Positions 54,051-61,855 of a DNA stretch of 64,000 bases are shown piece after piece (positions within the stretch are counted from its first letter, which is position 1; each line of letters opens with the position of its first letter). The DNA is from Parabacteroides goldsteinii DSM 19448 = WAL 12034 (GTDB lineage: Bacteria; Bacteroidota; Bacteroidia; Bacteroidales; Tannerellaceae). The position numbers and the translations under genes were made by a program. The stretch covers positions 2,875,373 through 2,939,372 of the forward strand of contig NZ_KQ033912.1 in the NCBI RefSeq assembly GCF_000969835.1, read 5' to 3'. The notes under the pieces were generated by a model. The model was not told where the DNA came from and searched no databases. It saw only the letters and a list, made by a program, of their open reading frames with translations.

Positions 54051-54944
54051 CTAAATTTCCGGAAACTTCTGTTCCGCCGTCTCCATGCAATGGATGACAT
54101 CTTCTTTGCTTCCGCTGAAGGGACCGGAGGCTTCGATCTTGATGGTGGACATGGCGGCGGCAAAGCGGCCAGCTTCATCTATGGAAGCACCTTTGGCACG
54201 CTGATACAGGTAACCGGTCATATAAGTGTCGCCGCAGCCGGTGGCATCAACCACTTCTCTGGGTTTGTAGGCCGGTATTTTATGGAATGTTTTTCCATCG
54301 TATATAACAGAGCCCAGGCTGCCCAACGTGATCAGTACTTCTTTTACTCCCCATTCATACATTTTCAATGCAGCACCGACAACATCGTCGTGGCCTGTGA
54401 GCACTTCCATTTCATGTTCGTTTGCTTTCAGGAAATGGATATATTTTAATGCTTCTTCCTTTTCTGTCCAGTCCACAGCGTAGACTTTCTTATCACGGAC
54501 TTCGCGCAGATAACCTTGAGAGTCGGCGGATACGAGTCCTTTTTCAGCCATGTACTTCACGACATCCAGTGAGAAATCGTCGGCTAGCAGGCTTCCCAGA
54601 TGTATGATCTTGGCCTGTATATCTTTCAGATAATCGACTGTGAACGGGTCTGCTTTCGCCAGAACCCGCTGCGTGCGGTTATCCTGGTTCTCTCCGTAGA
54701 TGTTCTCGAAATAAACGGAATGTTTGCTGGGCATAACCGCCACATCGATTCCTTCCGACCGTAACTTATCAACCTCTTTCATCTCCGATTCGGCTAAAGC
54801 CGTGATCAACGAATAATCGATGTCGTTGAAATGTTTGATTGCATGGGAGAAGTAAAAAGCGGTTCCTCCCGCCATGTGTACTGTATTTTTAGGGGTCACA
54901 ATTTTATCCAGTGTGATATGACCTATACAACAAAGATCGTGCAT
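54051..54944 (-). CDS. PfkB-family carbohydrate kinase
   Basis: A 297-residue ribokinase-like sugar or nucleoside kinase. The N-terminal G-H-I-T-L-D and A-G-G-T-A-F-Y pattern contacts the sugar. The catalytic signature is D-A-T-G-C-G-D-T-Y-M-T-G with Asp as base. The substrate is not evident. The start at 54944 (M-H-D-L-C-C-I-G) matches family N-termini; the nine upstream in-frame codons overlap the promoter. Confidence 0.88.
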   Translation of the reverse strand: MHDLCCIGHITLDKIVTPKNTVHMAGGTAFYFSHAIKHFNDIDYSLITALAESEMKEVDKLRSEGIDVAVMPSKHSVYFENIYGENQDNRTQRVLAKADPFTVDYLKDIQAKIIHLGSLLADDFSLDVVKYMAEKGLVSADSQGYLREVRDKKVYAVDWTEKEEALKYIHFLKANEHEMEVLTGHDDVVGAALKMYEWGVKEVLITLGSLGSVIYDGKTFHKIPAYKPREVVDATGCGDTYMTGYLYQRAKGASIDEAGRFAAAMSTIKIEASGPFSGSKEDVIHCMETAEQKFPEI

Positions 54945-54968
54945 ATTATTATATTGTTTATAAATGTA

Positions 54969-54976
54969 CAAAAGTA
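54969..54976 (-). promoter_or_regulatory. -7 promoter element for the PfkB kinase
   Basis: On the minus strand this is TACTTTTG, a TAnnTTTG match, 25 bases before the ATG. Confidence 0.55.
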
Positions 54977-55017
54977 GTCAAAAATGAGTATTGGTAGGAA
55001 TGGTTCTTTATTTTTAT

Positions 55018-55025
55018 TATTTTTG
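55018..55025 (+). promoter_or_regulatory. -7 promoter element for the Cro-like regulator
   Basis: TATTTTTG (TAnnTTTG), 29 bases before the ATG at 55054. The longer frame start at 54991 falls upstream of it. Confidence 0.5.
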
Positions 55026-55053
55026 TCTACTGGCAATCATTAAAATTGTTATT

Positions 55054-56019
55054 ATGAGTAAAGACCTGATTTACGAAAAGTTAATCAGCGCGATCAGAGA
55101 GAAAATGCCACATAAAGCGACCCTGACCAATGCTTTGGTTGATTTACTGTGTATAGAAAGAGAAGCTGTGTACCGCCGTATGAGGGGCGATGTGGCTTTT
55201 TCTTTTGCAGAGATAGCTGCGATCTGCAATAAGTTTGGGGTCTCGTTGGATAATCTGGTCGGAGGATGTGCGGCAAAGAGTCGTCCTTATCAGCTGAGTC
55301 TGGTGGAGTATGTGGAACCGATAGAGGATGATTTTAAAATGTGGGAAATGTATAACGAACGGTTGCGGGAAGCTGGCACCGATCCGTCTTCCTGCGGGGT
55401 GGAGTGTATGAACGTGCTTCCTACCACTTTCTTACTTGATTACGATTATATAACCCGTTTTTATCTCTGTAAATGGTATAATCAGTATGGCCATTCGGAT
55501 AGGGCGGTTCATTTCTGCGATATAGAACCTTCGGAGAAACTGTTGGAGGTTCAGCGGATAACTGCGGCGGAATCGAAACATATTGGGAAGACTACTTATA
55601 TCTGGGATCCGTTGATTTTTCAATACATAGTGAATGATATATTATATTGTCGCAGTATCCATCTGATAGATACTGAAAATATCCGTCTTTTAAAACAGGA
55701 TTTACTCCGTTTCCTCGATAATATGGAATTAATGGCAACCCGTGGGGTATATAATGAGACTGGTAATCCGGTTTTGTTTTATATTTCAAATATTAATTTT
55801 GATGCCAGTTATAGTTATCTGGATTCACAGAATTTCCGGATCAGCATCATTCGGGCATTTATTTTGAATACGGTTGTTTCGCAGGACGAAAAGGCCTATG
55901 AGATTGTCCGTAACTGGCTTCAGTCATTGCTGAAAGCCTCTACCATGATATCGGTCAGTGGTGAACAACAGCGTATTTTGTTTTTTGAGAAACAAAGAAG
56001 GATTATGGATAGCCTGTAA
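55054..56019 (+). CDS. Helix-turn-helix regulator with unknown C-terminal domain
   Basis: A 321-residue cytoplasmic protein. Residues about 20-65 form a Cro/BetR-type helix-turn-helix (L-C-I-E-R-E-A-V-Y-R-R-M-R-G with I-A-A-I-C-N-K-F-G-V-S-L-D-N-L). The remaining ~250 residues are helical, without recognised motif, and could bind a ligand. Proteins with this layout occur in several copies in Bacteroidales genomes. The gene is monocistronic and lies directly before a pseudogene fragment. Confidence 0.75.
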   Translation: MSKDLIYEKLISAIREKMPHKATLTNALVDLLCIEREAVYRRMRGDVAFSFAEIAAICNKFGVSLDNLVGGCAAKSRPYQLSLVEYVEPIEDDFKMWEMYNERLREAGTDPSSCGVECMNVLPTTFLLDYDYITRFYLCKWYNQYGHSDRAVHFCDIEPSEKLLEVQRITAAESKHIGKTTYIWDPLIFQYIVNDILYCRSIHLIDTENIRLLKQDLLRFLDNMELMATRGVYNETGNPVLFYISNINFDASYSYLDSQNFRISIIRAFILNTVVSQDEKAYEIVRNWLQSLLKASTMISVSGEQQRILFFEKQRRIMDSL

Positions 56020-56040
56020 TTTAAATTAATCCGTATCTTA

Positions 56041-56224
56041 GTTGCGTTCATTAAATTAAGATTATCTTATTGATTTTCCTGTTGTCGATCTGTGGTTACT
56101 ACCGACGGTTGGTAAGATCATTGTATTTATCATGCTGGGAGTTATCCTGCTCGTATTGTCTTTCCTGTATCAGAAGCTGAAGAAGGTATTGTTTATGGAT
56201 AATCAGGAGGAAGGAACTACTTGA
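56041..56224 (+). pseudogene. 3' remnant of a DUF2339-like membrane protein gene
   Basis: After a stop at 56057 the frame starting at 56060 encodes about 54 residues to the TGA at 56222, including L-W-L-L-P-T-V-G-K-I-I-V-F-I, G-V-I-L-L-V-L-S-F-L-Y-Q-K-L and a charged tail. This is the shape of the C-terminal end of DUF2339 membrane proteins. In another frame just upstream (from 56047) F-I-K-L-R-L fits the preceding part of such a protein, so a frameshift is likely. There is no start codon and the rest of the gene is missing. Confidence 0.6.
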
Positions 56225-56236
56225 TCATATTGGCTA

Positions 56237-56324
56237 CCGATAATTATGGACAGGCTTGTCGACAATTATGAGCAAACCTGTCGATAATTGTGAGCAGGCC
56301 TGCCGACAATTGTCGGCAAGCAAA
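56237..56324. repeat. Array 4: four 22-bp units between convergent genes
   Basis: Units begin at 56237, 56259, 56281 and 56303, each exactly 22 bases, with starts CCGATAATT, TCGACAATT, TCGATAATT and CCGACAATT. Unit 4 begins with the perfect 14-base palindrome CCGACAATTGTCGG, whose right half also pairs with the start of unit 1. The array lies between the pseudogene remnant and murF, which is convergent. Confidence 0.88.
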
Positions 56325-56339
56325 CAGGACAGACAGTTA

Positions 56340-57623
56340 TTACAGAACTTCTATTGTCTTTTCCAATGCCATCCCGTGTGAACCTTTGATCAGGATATGG
56401 TATCCTTTTAACGGGTTGGCTTTTAATGCGTCGATCAATTCCTCTGTTGTGGCATAGGTGTCAAAGTCTTTGCCTGCTTTTTGGAAATGTTCTCCGCAGA
56501 GGAATACTTTATCGAATTTTCCGGCTTTGATTTCTTCTATCGCTTCGGCATGCAATTCGTCGCTAGCCGGCCCCAGTTCACGCATGTCACCCAAAATGAC
56601 GGCTTTAGGGGATACCGGCATGGCTGTAAAGTTCTCTAACGCGACTTTCATGCTGCTGGGGTTTGCGTTGTAAGCATCGATCAGTAAGGTGTTGCTTGCT
56701 GTCTCTTTTAACTGCGACCGGTTGTTTGTCGGCTCGTAAGCGGCAATGGCGCGGCTGATGCGTTCTGCCGGAATTTTAAAGTAACGGCCTATGGCGACGG
56801 CGGCAAGCACATTATCCAGATTATATGCCCCGATCAGGTGCGTATCTACAGTATGAATTTTCCCCTGTTGTTTCCAGTCGAAAGTGAGGAACGGGTTACA
56901 GCTGATCACATGACCTGAAGCGAACGAAGTATCGTCTGCCCCGTAAGTGATTTGTTCGATCCCTTTAGCGATCCCCTGGAGGTCTTTATTTTCTTTCTTT
57001 ATAAATATCTTTCCCTTTGTGCGGCGGATATAGTCATACAATTCCCCTTTTGTTTTTATTACACCCTCAAAGGAACCGAAACCTTCCAGGTGGGCGCGTC
57101 CGACGTTGGTAATGATTCCGTAGTTCGGCAAAACGATTTCTACCAGTTCTTTGATATCGCCCGGATGACTGGCACCCATTTCGATAACTGCCATCTCATG
57201 ATCGTGTGTCAGTCGAAGCAGGGTCAGGGGAACACCGATATGATTGTTCAGGTTGCCTTCGGTATAAAGCAGGTTGAACTTGGTGGATAATACGGCCGCC
57301 AGTAATTCTTTGGTGGTCGTTTTCCCATTTGTTCCGGTAATACCGATAATGGGAATACCTAATACTTTACGATGGCGGTGAGCCAACTGTTGTAAGGCTG
57401 TCAATACATTGTCGACCAGGATGGTGCGTTCGCCTGTGACATAGTCCGGGTTATCGATCACGGCATAAGAGCAACCTGTAGCCAGTGCTTTTTCTGCGTA
57501 TTGGTTTCCGTCAAATCTTTCCCCTTTCAGGGCGAAAAAGATAGAACCACGCGGACAATTGCGACTGTCTGTCGTTATTTTCGGATGGTGTATAAATAAT
57601 TCATACAGTTCTGAAATACTCAT
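56340..57623 (-). CDS. murF: UDP-N-acetylmuramoyl-tripeptide--D-Ala-D-Ala ligase
   Basis: A 427-residue cytoplasmic ligase that adds D-Ala-D-Ala to the peptidoglycan precursor. The ATP loop is G-I-T-G-T-N-G-K-T-T-T-K near residue 94. Mur-ligase landmarks follow: E-M-G-A-S-H-P-G-D-I, N-V-G-R-A-H-L-E-G-F and D-A-Y-N-A-N-P-S-S-M. It stands alone rather than in a dcw cluster. The stop lies 15 bases from array 4, with no other terminator visible. Confidence 0.95.
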   Translation of the reverse strand: MSISELYELFIHHPKITTDSRNCPRGSIFFALKGERFDGNQYAEKALATGCSYAVIDNPDYVTGERTILVDNVLTALQQLAHRHRKVLGIPIIGITGTNGKTTTKELLAAVLSTKFNLLYTEGNLNNHIGVPLTLLRLTHDHEMAVIEMGASHPGDIKELVEIVLPNYGIITNVGRAHLEGFGSFEGVIKTKGELYDYIRRTKGKIFIKKENKDLQGIAKGIEQITYGADDTSFASGHVISCNPFLTFDWKQQGKIHTVDTHLIGAYNLDNVLAAVAIGRYFKIPAERISRAIAAYEPTNNRSQLKETASNTLLIDAYNANPSSMKVALENFTAMPVSPKAVILGDMRELGPASDELHAEAIEEIKAGKFDKVFLCGEHFQKAGKDFDTYATTEELIDALKANPLKGYHILIKGSHGMALEKTIEVL

Positions 57624-57654
57624 AGCTTTCTTTCGTTTGCTGATTATTGGAGAG

Positions 57655-57662
57655 CAAAAGTA
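57655..57662 (-). promoter_or_regulatory. -7 promoter element for murF
   Basis: On the minus strand this is TACTTTTG, 32 bases before the murF ATG. Confidence 0.55.
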
Positions 57663-57715
57663 GTAATTAAATGAAGAATGAGGAATGAAGAGGGAAGATT
57701 TCAGTGAGAATCGTG

Positions 57716-57723
57716 TATCTTTG
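57716..57723 (+). promoter_or_regulatory. -7 promoter element for folP-cdaA
   Basis: TATCTTTG, a perfect consensus, 20 bases before the ATG at 57743. It excludes the upstream in-frame start at 57704. Confidence 0.6.
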
Positions 57724-57742
57724 CTGGAAATATAAAATTGGA

Positions 57743-58597
57743 ATGTCAGATAAAACGCTCAATATTAAGGGAACACTCATGTCGCTCTCTACCCCGGTAG
57801 TGATGGGGATTCTGAATGTTACCCCTGATTCTTTTTATGCCGGAAGCCGTAAACAAACGGAAGCAGATATCGAAGAACGCATACAGGCTATATTGTCGGA
57901 AGGCGGTCAGATCATTGATATCGGCGGATATTCGTCCCGCCCCGATGCAGAGGAGGTTTCGCCGGAAGAAGAGATGGAACGGCTGGTTTTTGCCTTAAAG
58001 ATATTGAACGCACATTATCCGGAGGCTGTCGTATCGGTCGATACATTTCGTGCTGATGTGGCCCGTAAATGTGTGGAGGATTATGGTGTTGCCATCATAA
58101 ACGATATATCGGGCGGCGAACTGGATCCGGCTATGTTCGGTACTGTTGCCGGGCTGAATGTACCTTATATTATGATGCATATGCGCGGAACCCCCCAGAC
58201 AATGCAGCAGCATACCGGTTATACGGATATGATGGAAGAGATCATGCTGTATTTCGCATCGAAAGTACGTGAACTTCGTTTGCTGGGGGTAAATGATATT
58301 ATCCTTGACCCAGGGTTCGGTTTCAGTAAAACGGTCGATCAGAATTACCTTTTGATGAATCGTTTACAGGAGTTCGGCGTGTTCGATCTTCCCCTTTTAG
58401 TCGGTATATCCCGCAAAAGTATGATCTACCGTTTCCTGGGAGGAACACCTGCCGACAGCCTGAACGGAACTACGGTGCTGAATGCTTTTGCCCTAATGAA
58501 CGGCACTGATATTCTCCGCGTTCATGATGTGAAAGCTGCTGTAGAAACAGTTAAAATAATAACCAAATTGAAAGTCGAAGATCACGTTCATCCGTAA
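57743..58597 (+). CDS. folP: Dihydropteroate synthase
   Basis: A 284-residue folate-pathway enzyme that joins p-aminobenzoate to the pterin; it is the sulfonamide target. Family motifs in order: G-I-L-N-V-T-P-D-S-F-Y, D-I-G-G-Y-S-S-R-P, S-V-D-T-F-R, I-N-D-I-S-G-G, M-H-M-R-G-T-P and D-P-G-F-G-F-S-K-T. The last region has G-I-S-R-K-S. It is transcribed together with cdaA, an arrangement seen widely in Bacteroidetes. Confidence 0.95.
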   Translation: MSDKTLNIKGTLMSLSTPVVMGILNVTPDSFYAGSRKQTEADIEERIQAILSEGGQIIDIGGYSSRPDAEEVSPEEEMERLVFALKILNAHYPEAVVSVDTFRADVARKCVEDYGVAIINDISGGELDPAMFGTVAGLNVPYIMMHMRGTPQTMQQHTGYTDMMEEIMLYFASKVRELRLLGVNDIILDPGFGFSKTVDQNYLLMNRLQEFGVFDLPLLVGISRKSMIYRFLGGTPADSLNGTTVLNAFALMNGTDILRVHDVKAAVETVKIITKLKVEDHVHP

Positions 58598-58624
58598 TTT
58601 TCAATTCTCAATTTTCAATTTTCA
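58597..58624 (+). repeat. Four 7-bp repeats before cdaA
   Basis: Four consecutive heptamers of the form ATTTTCA (one variant, ATTCTCA) fill the short gap between the folP stop and the cdaA ATG (58633). Such a run can change length by slippage and so change the spacing between the genes. Confidence 0.75.
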
Positions 58625-58632
58625 ATTAAATT

Positions 58633-59418
58633 ATGTGGATGCATTTCGGAATAAAAGACCTGATCGATGTACTGCTGGTAGCCTTCTTCCTTTATCAGAC
58701 ATACAAACTGATGAAAAGTTCGGGCACGCTGGCAATCTTTAGCGGGGTCGTTTCGTTTATTGTTGTATGGATCCTGGTTTCGCAGGTGTTGGAAATGCGT
58801 TTGATGGGCGCCATACTGGATAAGTTTATCAGTGTCGGTTTTGTCGTACTGGTTATTTTGTTTCAGGATGAAATCAGGCGTTTCCTGCTGGCCCTCGGTT
58901 CGCACCGCGGCTGGAAGTTTCTGGGGAAACTGTTTTCAAAAAGAGGAGCGGATAAGGAGAGTGAAGGTAAGTTTGTCGCTCCGGTGGTTCTGGCCTGTAT
59001 GAATATGGCGCGTAAAAAGACCGGTGCCCTGATCGTTATCCAACAAGATGTGGACCTGTCGGTTTATGAACATACCGGCGAAATGTTCAATGCTGATGTG
59101 AATGCCCGTCTGATTGAAAATATCTTCTTCAAAAACAGTCCTTTGCATGATGGTGCCATGATCATAGCAGACGGAAGGATCAAGGCTGCCGGTTGTATCC
59201 TGCCGGTTGCGCAGAACGCCAATCTGCCGAAAGACCTGGGTTTGCGCCATCGTTCGGCACTGGGAATGTCGCTGGATACGGATGCATTGATTATTATCGT
59301 ATCGGAAGAGCGCGGTAAGATATCTGTGGCTCATAACGGCAAGTTGGCAATCAATATCTCAGCCGAAGAACTTCAGCAAATCCTTTCCGGAGAGCGTGAA
59401 GTCGTGAATTACTGTTAA
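58633..59418 (+). CDS. cdaA: Membrane diadenylate cyclase
   Basis: A 261-residue enzyme that makes the second messenger c-di-AMP from two ATP. Three membrane helices (about 9-25, 33-52 and 66-83) precede the DAC domain with D-G-A at 173-175 and R-H-R-S-A at 205-209, the two motifs that bind and convert ATP. The length is normal for CdaA (TIGR00159). It is encoded after folP with 35 bases between, most of which are heptamer repeats. Confidence 0.95.
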   Translation: MWMHFGIKDLIDVLLVAFFLYQTYKLMKSSGTLAIFSGVVSFIVVWILVSQVLEMRLMGAILDKFISVGFVVLVILFQDEIRRFLLALGSHRGWKFLGKLFSKRGADKESEGKFVAPVVLACMNMARKKTGALIVIQQDVDLSVYEHTGEMFNADVNARLIENIFFKNSPLHDGAMIIADGRIKAAGCILPVAQNANLPKDLGLRHRSALGMSLDTDALIIIVSEERGKISVAHNGKLAINISAEELQQILSGEREVVNYC

Positions 59419-59488
59419 ATGTTCTGAAAGTGGCAGGTCGGGATGCAATTCTTTTGCACTTTTTGCAAACTCTATGTTGCATTTTGTC

Positions 59489-59496
59489 TACTTTTG
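59489..59496 (+). promoter_or_regulatory. -7 promoter element for pta-ackA
   Basis: TACTTTTG (TAnnTTTG), 50 bases before the pta ATG at 59546. Confidence 0.55.
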
Positions 59497-59545
59497 TACC
59501 CGCAAACAGTAGCAATTACTAAATTCTATAAAAATATCTTCCGCT

Positions 59546-60562
59546 ATGGATTTAATGCAAGAGATTATTGCACGCGCTAAAGCTGACAAGCAGCGCATTG
59601 TTCTTCCCGAAGGAACAGAAGAAAGAACATTAAAAGCCGCCGACCGTTTATTGGCCGATGGAGTTGCTGACATCATTTTGATCGGAAATCCTGCCGAGAT
59701 TTCTTCTCTGGCAGCAAACTACGGTCTGAACCACATCGGACAGGCTACTATTGTTGACCCCAAAAATCATGAAAAGAAAGCCGCTTACGCCGACCTGCTT
59801 TTCCAATTGCGCCAGAAAAAAGGCATGACTCCTGAAAAGGCAGCCGTTACGGTAGAAGATCCTTTATTCCTTGCCTGCCTGATGATCAAGGCCGGTGATG
59901 CCGACGGTGAAATTGCCGGTGCGCAGAATACGACAGGTAACGTGCTTCGTCCTGCTTTGCAGATCATCAAGACTGCTCCGGGCATGAGTTGCGTATCAGG
60001 TGCATTCCTTATGTTTACAAAGAAACCGGAATACGGTAAAGAAGGTCTTTTGGTTTTTGCCGACTGTGCCGTAATGCCGAATCCTACTGCTCCGGAACTG
60101 GCAAGTATCGCTGTAGCAACAGCAGCAACAGCCCGCGATATCGTTGGTGTTGAACCGCGTGTGGCCATGTTGAGCTTCTCTACGAAAGGCAGTGCTTCTC
60201 ACGAAATGGTAGACAAAGTAGTTGAGGCTACCCGTCTGGCGAAAGAAATGGCTCCGGAACTGAAGATCGACGGCGAACTGCAGTCGGATGCAGCTTTGGT
60301 AGAATCGGTTGCTTCATTGAAGGCTCCGGGCAGCGAAGTGGCAGGAAAGGCTAACGTACTGGTATTCCCGACACTGGAAGTAGGTAATATTGCTTATAAA
60401 CTGGTTCAGCGTCTGGGTGACGCAGAAGCTGTAGGCCCGATCCTTCAGGGTATGGCTGCTCCTGTTAACGACCTGTCACGCGGTTGTTCAGTAGATGATA
60501 TTTATAAGATGGTTGCTATCGCCAGCAATCAGTCTATCGGCTTAAAAGCTGCTAAAAAGTAA
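59546..60562 (+). CDS. pta: Phosphate acetyltransferase
   Basis: A 338-residue soluble enzyme that converts acetyl-CoA and phosphate to acetyl phosphate. It is of the short Pta type, consisting of only the catalytic PTA_PTB domain. Landmarks: R-I-V-L-P-E-G-T-E-E-R near the start, A-G-A-Q-N-T-T-G-N-V, M-L-S-F-S-T-K-G-S-A and L-V-F-P-T-L-E-V-G-N-I-A-Y-K. It works with the next gene to make ATP and acetate, a main fermentation route in this group. Codon use looks strongly optimised, as for a highly expressed gene. Confidence 0.96.
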   Translation: MDLMQEIIARAKADKQRIVLPEGTEERTLKAADRLLADGVADIILIGNPAEISSLAANYGLNHIGQATIVDPKNHEKKAAYADLLFQLRQKKGMTPEKAAVTVEDPLFLACLMIKAGDADGEIAGAQNTTGNVLRPALQIIKTAPGMSCVSGAFLMFTKKPEYGKEGLLVFADCAVMPNPTAPELASIAVATAATARDIVGVEPRVAMLSFSTKGSASHEMVDKVVEATRLAKEMAPELKIDGELQSDAALVESVASLKAPGSEVAGKANVLVFPTLEVGNIAYKLVQRLGDAEAVGPILQGMAAPVNDLSRGCSVDDIYKMVAIASNQSIGLKAAKK

Positions 60563-60582
60563 AAAGACACAACAAGAAAGAT

Positions 60583-61782
60583 ATGAAGATATTAGTATTA
60601 AATTGCGGAAGCTCGTCTGTTAAGTACAAGCTGTTCAATATGGACACACACGAAGTACTGGCACAGGGCGGCGTAGAGAAGCTGGGTTTGCCGGGTTCTT
60701 TCCTGAAATTCACTCAGCCGGATGGCAAGAAAGTGATTCTTGAAAAAGAAATGCCTGAACACAATGCAGCTATCGAGTTCATCCTGAGTGTGCTGACTGA
60801 CGATAAATACGGCTGTATCAAGTCGTTTAACGAAATCGATGCTGTAGGTCATCGTGTGGTACACGGTGGTGAAGCATTCAGCAGTAGTGTGGAAATTACT
60901 CCGGAAGTGATCGGTAAGATGGTTGAGTGTATTGATCTGGCACCGCTTCATAATCCGCCAAACCTGAAAGGTATCCGTGCTATGAGCGCATTGATCCCGG
61001 GAATCCGTCAGGTGGGTGTGTTCGACACTGCTTTCCATCAGACAATGCCGGATTATGCTTATATGTACGGTCTGCCTTATTCTCTGTATAAGAAATATGG
61101 TATCCGTCGTTATGGCTTCCACGGAACCAGTCATCGCTATGTATCAAAACGTGCTTGCGATATCCTGGGTGTTCCTTACGAAGAACAGCGTATCATTACA
61201 GCTCACGTAGGTAACGGTGGTTCTATCGCTGCTGTTAAAAACGGTAAGAGTATAGATACTTCTATGGGACTGACTCCGGTAGAAGGTTTACTGATGGGAA
61301 CCCGTTGTGGTGATGTAGATGCCGGCGCACTTACATTCATCATGGATAAGGAAAAACTGGATGCCAAAGGTTTATCCGATCTGATCAACAAACAGAGCGG
61401 TGTACAGGGACTTTCCGGTATTTCTTCCGATATGCGTGAAATCGAAGCTGCTGTTGCCGAAGGAGATAAACGCGCTATCATGGCATTGAATATCTATAAC
61501 TACCGCATCAAGAAATATATCGGTGCATATGCTGCTGCTATGGGTGGTTGCGATATCCTGGTATGGACTGGCGGCGTAGGTGAAAACCAATGGGCTACTC
61601 GTCGTGTTGTATGTGAAAACATGGAATTCATGGGCATGAAGATCGACGTTGAAAAGAACGAAGGTATGCGTGGTGAAGAAATGGTGATCAGCACTCCGGA
61701 CAGTAAGGTAACAATTATCGTTGTGCCGACTGACGAAGAATATATGATCGCTTCCGATACAATGGATATATTAGGTAAATAA
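60583..61782 (+). CDS. ackA: Acetate kinase
   Basis: A 399-residue enzyme that makes ATP and acetate from acetyl phosphate. The N-terminal N-C-G-S-S-S-V-K-Y-K motif, G-H-R-V-V-H-G-G, F-H-G-T-S-H-R-Y and the C-terminal W-T-G-G-V-G-E-N are all present and intact. It starts 20 bases after pta and ends at a strong terminator. Confidence 0.97.
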   Translation: MKILVLNCGSSSVKYKLFNMDTHEVLAQGGVEKLGLPGSFLKFTQPDGKKVILEKEMPEHNAAIEFILSVLTDDKYGCIKSFNEIDAVGHRVVHGGEAFSSSVEITPEVIGKMVECIDLAPLHNPPNLKGIRAMSALIPGIRQVGVFDTAFHQTMPDYAYMYGLPYSLYKKYGIRRYGFHGTSHRYVSKRACDILGVPYEEQRIITAHVGNGGSIAAVKNGKSIDTSMGLTPVEGLLMGTRCGDVDAGALTFIMDKEKLDAKGLSDLINKQSGVQGLSGISSDMREIEAAVAEGDKRAIMALNIYNYRIKKYIGAYAAAMGGCDILVWTGGVGENQWATRRVVCENMEFMGMKIDVEKNEGMRGEEMVISTPDSKVTIIVVPTDEEYMIASDTMDILGK

Positions 61783-61797
61783 ATATTGGTAATTGAT

Positions 61798-61838
61798 AAA
61801 GACCGAGGAAGGGTGTAAAAGCTTTTCTCCGGTCTTTT
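61798..61838 (+). terminator. Terminator of pta-ackA
   Basis: An 8-bp stem (AAAGACCG at 61798-61805 with 61830-61837) followed by T. It ends 18 bases before the next start, showing that the glycosyltransferase gene is mostly separate. Confidence 0.78.
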
Positions 61839-61855
61839 CATTAAAGACTACTATT

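Noticed and set aside
20226..56324. The 22-bp arrays as small CRISPR arrays
   Set aside because: Units are contiguous, with no spacers of constant length and no exact repeat, and no cas genes are in the window.
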